A stretch of 64,000 bases of DNA, taken from Anseranas semipalmata. Lineage: Eukaryota; Chordata; Aves; Anseriformes; Anseranatidae. Below, one piece after another: positions 58,646 through 64,000 of this stretch. The stretch is taken from NCBI GenBank assembly GCA_013399115.1, contig VXAA01004000.1:82591-146590 (forward strand). The letters are read 5' to 3'. The notes beneath the pieces are model-generated. The model worked only from the letters and a program-made list of their open reading frames with translations, was not told where the DNA came from and did no database searches. Made by a program: the position numbers and the translations under genes. Every line of letters begins with the position of its first letter. Within the stretch, counting starts at the first letter, position 1.

Positions 58646-61600
58646 TCATACCACTGTCAGGCAAGGCCTGGTGCACACCCAGTGGTGCTGCTGGGAAATA
58701 GGTGGTGGTCAGGCTGGAGACCAAACAGAGAAGATGGATCAGCCCCTCAGAGAGAATGAGCAAGGCAAGAGCGCCGCCACATCCAAAGATTTGTTGTATA
58801 AAGAGTCAGATGTGCCATTTGTCAGAAATAAGGCATCGAGCTGCTAGAAATAGGAGCTTAGCCCCAGATTTAATATAGGTGTTCACCTCCATCTCAGCTC
58901 TAGAAAATGATGTTGCCAGTGCGACTAGGGGAAGAAGGGTCTGCAGCAGGGAGGAAAGGACTCTCCCAAAAGCAGCTGTGCTCCCAGACAGCAGCTAACC
59001 TGACATTTGCTTAACCACTTCCTGGCATTATGAATTGTGTGCAAGACTGTGCTCTTCAGTTTCCAGGTGAGTGTACTTGATGCAGTGCTGTTTCTCCAGG
59101 GACTCGTGTCATCTCAAAGAACTAAGTTTACTGCCTCAAATGCAGCCAGATTCAGGACTTTTGCTGAAGGGTGTTAAACATTGGAGAAGCTTTGGACAGA
59201 AAAGTGCAGCCTTTGACATACTCTTCCGTCTATCTATCTTGCAAAGCTCTCTAGACTGTCCCAGGAGAGGGGGTGGAAGTGTAAATCAGATATATGTGTA
59301 AATCTAGAAGTGCAAATCAGATTCTATAAGCATGCCTATGCAATGCAGTATAGGGAAAAGCATTACACAACGTTACCAAGACAAAACCCTGAGGAGCTTC
59401 TTGAAGCTCCAGTAAGAAATGAGTCTTTCTTTTTTTGGAACTCAATAAATGGCTGAAATCTTCTTGGAGATGCATCAACAGTTCCACGGCTTTGCTACAG
59501 CGCAGCTAATACTGTGCTGAAATGGGATCATGACATACAGTAGAGGCACAGCACACCACATGAGGGTAGGTCACGCTATTGCAAAATAATTTATGTGAAG
59601 AGCAGCACCGTCGGGTACTGTAGAGGTAATTATGTTTATTATCTGTGAGCCCATGGTGGCAGTAAATGTGCACTGCAATAGTTATATCTCACCAACACAG
59701 TAGTCAACCACGTTGCTGAAGTGGTCATGGTCATTTTACCAATTACAACAAAGTAATATCTCAGGAAAGTTATTAAACCTGCTAACGTAACAGTGCCTGC
59801 TACATGATTTTAATATTCCATTATTTATTATTTTACTTTATTGCAATAAGAAGCCTGAAGTATCATTATTTTCCTACTGGGGCTCGAGGCTGTGCCTAGG
59901 TTTACTCCAGTCCCGCACAGGAGCACAATTAAATGCTCCAGGTTAACACCTGACAGATCTGCGTGCTGTTCACCATGGTGAGACCACAGACAACCTGCAC
60001 TTTCTTTTCCAAAGGCCCAGTGTCATCTTGCAGTGTAGTGAGTGCAGAAATTATCCTGCCATACTACAGATTTGGGATTAGAGTACTTATGGGGCTGCTT
60101 TCTAGAAAAAGGAAATTAAACCTGCAGAGCTCCATGCCAGAGCTTTAAATCAAGCCTGGATTTCTTTCTGTAAGGCATTTTCTGCTGAGAAAAGAAATAT
60201 GGTCTTGATGCAAAAATTATTAGATGAGTATTTTCGTCCAGAGTTGTGAAGATCAAACTAAGTGATAATAGTGGATTTTCCTGGTATGAAATTCAGTGAG
60301 GATGTCAAAGTGCACAATGTCTTTGGGGTCTGCTGACATCTCCTACTGCTGCACCCACCCAGCCGCCAGAGTTTCTTGTATGCCTTCTGGCAATGAGCAA
60401 GGAACTGCAAAGGTCCCAGATACAGTCCCCCTAGCAGATAAATTCCCTGCTGGTCTACTGTCAAAGCCAGAGGGCAAAATGGGTCTGCTCCCAAGGCACC
60501 AAAACTTCCGACACCTCTTACCATACATTAGAAGGTGAATTTGTACTCTGGACCTTTGCTTAAGATATTTTATCTTCATGCAAATCAGCTCTTTTGGCAA
60601 GGTTTCATGAAATGCTGCATCAAACTCTAGAATCTCATGCAAAACATTTAAACCAATTGACTCTTTGGCATCTCCTAACTTGTTGTAGCATTGTGAAAGC
60701 CACCAGTCGCAATGCGAATCTGTTGTTCCTGTTTGCTTTTCACAAACTGATGTGGTCTGTTCCTCATTGCTCTATCCCCTGGGCTCCCCTGGGGTATATT
60801 ACTCTTTATTTTTCACTGGCTGAAGCCACATCTCTTTGGACTTCATTCTTGAGTTCTTTTTTCTCTTCATTCCAGTACTTCCCCTGTATCCTTTTTCTCA
60901 CTCTCTGAGTATGCCAAGAGAAGAATATTTACATTTTCACCACTGTGAAAAATGAATTAGCTCTGGCAGACTTATTTTGTACCAGAAATGGTCACCAAAT
61001 GAGTCAAACTGGGTTCCTGTGCTACCAGTTGAAAAACTCTGTGCAGTCATGAGCCATTCAAAAAATATCAGGGATTGTCTTGGTCCAATTCTTCATTAAA
61101 CAGTCAAGAATTCACCTTTTAAATAATAATAAAAGTAACGTATATATTTGGTGGAAGTTGCTACAGAGAAATTTAAAGCAATCTCAGCTCAGTCAGGACC
61201 ATGAACAGCAGAAAGAAAAAAAAAAAAAGGCTGAATTATGAACATCATATTTCTGTGTGAAATGGCACATGAAACTGTGTTAAAAAACAATGAATCTACA
61301 AAAAAGATCAAAGCGTGGGCTTTCTTTCCCCAGGAGGGCAGCCTTCCCTGCCTTCATGTCATCCTCCCCATCACTTTTCCTCAGTCCGACATGACTGGGG
61401 AATAGTCTGTCTGGGGAATTATGTTTTTCTTGCTTGCTGCCTGTACTTCTCCTTGCCACCTCTTTGCTTTTCTAATTCCTTCAGTAGGTGCTATTAAAAT
61501 AGTTCTGATTAGTTCTGTATACGATAGCTTTGGTTAATTGGATCCTTCCCTCCTCTTTTTTCACAGCTATTTTGTTTTCCTCCCATTTACATGAATATTT

Positions 61601-63694
61601 ACTTCTTACTGGATTTCTCCATAACATTTCTCCTTTTAAGACCATTGTTTGTTAGGTCCTTTTCTCCACTTCCACCATGCCTTCTACTGAAGCGTGTAGG
61701 GAGGAAGGAAGAATTCGCAAACACTCGTAAAGTGCCATCAGTGAGTCATTGCAGTAGTCTATTCATTTCTGAGTGAGAACCCACATTTTTCAAAATTGAC
61801 GACATCAGAACTTAATTAAGGAATTAAGATCCTAACTGTATGCAGTGACATTGAAAATTGCATCACACAGCTTAAAGAAGGAATGCATGTTCATGGCATT
61901 AATTGTTTGCATAAGAGAAGAAAACGAGTGGGAGTACTGCTACAATTAATGCAGAGGAGTTCCCATTGGACAGTGAGACGGGCAATGAGTTTATCTGCCT
62001 GCATTTCATTAACAACAAAGGTTGTAAGTAATGCTTTACACTATTCGTGTGTGGGCAGTAGTGAAATCCACCATTATATTTTGTGGTGATCTCTGAATAG
62101 TAGCTCCTTTAATCCTCTTTAATCAAACAAAAGTTGTGGTTTTAACCATTTGTTGGAGAGGAGGGACAGTGGAGTGAGAAGTGTCTTTCAGAGAAAAAAA
62201 AAGAAAAACTGTTTGCTTTAGCTCAGTGTTATTCTAAATCACAGCTTTTGTACCCAGGAGCGGCATGGCTGAGCTCTGCCTGGGCACATCGCAATGCCCC
62301 TGCTCCTCTCATGTTGTTCATCTGTCTTGTTGATGTCTGATGAAACGTCTCTGGGGTCCTCTGGGCCACGCACCTATGAACAGCTTTGCTGGGTCAGCCT
62401 GAGGGTTCATGGAACCCTGTCTGGAGACATGCTGTAAGTGCAGCATAATAGCGTTTGAGTGAGAAAAATCAACGATTTCTGCAGGCACACGCTTGTCCTG
62501 ACCTATTGCCACAATACGCAACCTTCCCTACAAGGCGCAGGATGAGGCATCAAAATGGTGGTGGAGTGCCAGTTCTCTGTGGAAAGGCAAAACAAAGCAC
62601 TAACCAGTGTCAGCACACTTCATCTAGCTTTTAAAAATGCATCAGAAGTAATAACAGCTGTGACAATTAAAACTCCCTTAACAGAAATATCAAACTGAAT
62701 TTTAAAGTGAAGCAGGCATTACTGTTCTCCTGGTGTAAGCATCATAAATTCTGTCCTTTGGGTCTGCTACACACCACCAAAAAAATGTAAAAAACCCTAG
62801 AGCTGATAAATTACAAAAAAAAAAAAAAAAAAGTCAAGCCCTAGCTCCCCCGATGAAGACAGAAGCACTAGCTTCATCCTGCTGCTGCTGCAGGGAGACA
62901 AGAGCAGGAATGGAGACAACTGCAGCCCGGCCTGGGTGTCCGCTGCCTGCCTGCTCCTGGCGCAGTTATACCCACACCATTGGCTTTAACAGCCATTACG
63001 GGTTTATCTTCCTTGACACCAATCACTTTTTCACCTTCTCGTACTACTGATCGCCTCCCAGGTCCCTGTGCCTCACAGGGCATCCTGTCCTTGTGCGTAA
63101 AGGCACGGCAACATGCAGTGAGGCCTTCCACAAACACACGAACACCCTGTGTGGTTCCCATCAGCAATTAGCTGGCCATTTTTAAGACTCAACAAGCATT
63201 TTCTCTTACAGATTTTGTTCTGCAAGGAAATCATGATGTCCCCGGGGAAGACTGATCAAACAGCGTTGGCAGGTGCTGCAAAGCCAGAAAAGACTTGGCA
63301 TTGCATGTCTTAGAAAAGGTAACATGACACTGTTGATGTTGCTAATACCCCACAGACTTGGCATAAGGCGGTCACTGGAATTGCTTTGCAACTGCCTGCC
63401 CTCAAACCAACCCCTGGGATGGGCAGCACTGCTGAAACCTTCCTGTGATCACACTGCATCTGTCACGTTTCTTCAGGCACTCTTGTTTTGAGGTGGGCTC
63501 GCTTACCTTCCTTTAGTGGTGCTGCCTCAGCAGCCCACTGGCTCAGGGTACTGCAGGATGCTACAGAAGCACAATCCACCCCATAGCTGACACCTTACTA
63601 GTGGTCACCAAAATACTTAATGTGGTGTAAAAAAAGTTGCTTTCTCAGCCTCAAAATCATGTTGTGAAATCATCTCACTGGTTGTGGCTGTGAG
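58646..63694. other. Unique intergenic sequence
   Basis: About 5 kb with no recognised gene or transposon. A runs lie at 61216-61228 and 62815-62833. The end of the stretch (62870-63180) is GC-richer, with short frames on both strands and no family features. Confidence 0.5.
62815..62833 (+). repeat. Poly-A tract, 19 bases
   Basis: Uninterrupted A run with no retrocopy recognised upstream. Confidence 0.92.
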
Positions 63695-64000
63695 ATCATA
63701 GAATCATAGAATGGTTTGGGTTGGAAGGGACCTTAAAGACTATCTAATTCCAACCCCCCTGCCATGGGCAGGGACACCTCCCACTAGATCAGGTTGTTCA
63801 AAGCCCCATCCAGCCTGGCCTTGAACACTTCCAGGGATGGGGCATCCACAGCTTCTCTGGGCAACCTGTGCCAGTGCCTCACCACCCTCTGAGTAAAGAA
63901 TTTCCTCCTTATATCTAATCTAAAGCTACCCTCTTTTAATTTAAAGCCATTACTCCTTGTTCTATCACTACACAAGCTGACAGAGTCCCTCTCCAACTTT
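63695..64000 (-). mobile_element. CR1 LINE 3' end, minus strand, continues beyond window
   Basis: On the plus strand: ATCATAGAATCATAGAATGG, then TTTGGGTTGGAAGGGACCTT and CCCCTGCCATGGGCAGGGAC, the CR1 3' UTR in good condition. It is the same subfamily as 22661-23650. The coding part extends past 64000. Confidence 0.95.
63784..63996 (-). pseudogene. CR1 ORF2 C-terminus, cut by window end
   Basis: A minus-strand frame with DRTRSNGFKLKEGSFRLDIR, then HWHRLPREAVDAPSLEVFK and the terminal LDGALNNLI. This is the normal CR1 ORF2 end. Seventy codons are visible without a stop. The rest lies outside the window, so whether the copy is intact cannot be judged. Confidence 0.85.

Noticed and set aside
58452..58847. 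A 131-codon plus-strand frame.
   Set aside because: It runs through a CR1 3' tip in antisense orientation and shows no other family feature.
1..64000. CRISPR arrays, tRNA or rRNA genes, bacterial operons or phage.
   Set aside because: No regularly spaced direct repeats, cloverleaf-like B-box/A-box pairs, or dense same-strand ORFs occur. The repeat content is vertebrate, specifically avian.

Overview
The window reads as a gene-poor stretch of a bird nuclear chromosome. The evidence is the repeat content. Many copies of CR1 LINE retrotransposons are present, with the avian 3' end (tandem ATTCTATG-type octamers, seen on the + strand as CATAGAATCATAGAATGG or CACAGAATCACAGAATC). There are also two GC-rich retroviral LTRs of a type common in bird genomes. 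The background is AT-rich, with many poly-A/T tracts and microsatellites. I found no convincing host exon, rRNA, tRNA, CRISPR array or bacterial-type operon. Nearly every open frame is either a decayed CR1 frame, a mirror frame inside GC-rich LTR sequence, or a short chance ORF. The nearly unbroken CR1 copy suggests recent CR1 activity, so a non-passerine bird is more likely than a songbird, but this is an inference.

Layout. 1-0.7 kb: a CR1 fragment from the rarely kept 5' half (ORF1 esterase end plus ORF2 endonuclease start). 0.7-6.7 kb: unique AT-rich sequence. 6.7-7.5 kb: plus-strand CR1 (RT through 3' end). 9.2-11.9 kb: a CR1 cluster with an endonuclease piece, two older plus-strand pieces, and a younger minus-strand copy with an unbroken 244-codon frame inserted into them. 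11.9-22.6 kb: mostly unique, with small CR1 tails at 16.5 and 17.2 kb and a perfect 26-bp palindrome at 22.16 kb. 22.7-25.0 kb: two minus-strand CR1 copies, the second an endonuclease-to-tail deletion product. 25.0-35.8 kb: unique. 35.8-37.7 kb: an old minus-strand CR1 split by a plus-strand LTR with a 5-bp target duplication, plus another CR1 tail. 39.5-40.3 kb: two CR1 pieces on opposite strands. 40.3-47.8 kb: unique plus ancient palindromic repeats. 47.8-48.9 kb: a complete solo LTR on the minus strand. 49.9-50.6 kb: a very old L3/CR1-like LINE. 51.4-52.8 kb: the longest CR1 copy. 52.8-64 kb: unique sequence with a short CR1 tail at 58.6 kb and a CR1 3' end running off the window.

The elements do not form a pathway. 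They record repeated insertion at different ages, and the nested copies give relative dates. No undescribed biological system is evident. The points most worth checking are the nested insertions, the palindrome, the assembly gap that can be sized from the LTR paralogue, and the unusual 5' CR1 pieces. Family names rest on remembered consensus features and short protein motifs, not on a database search.
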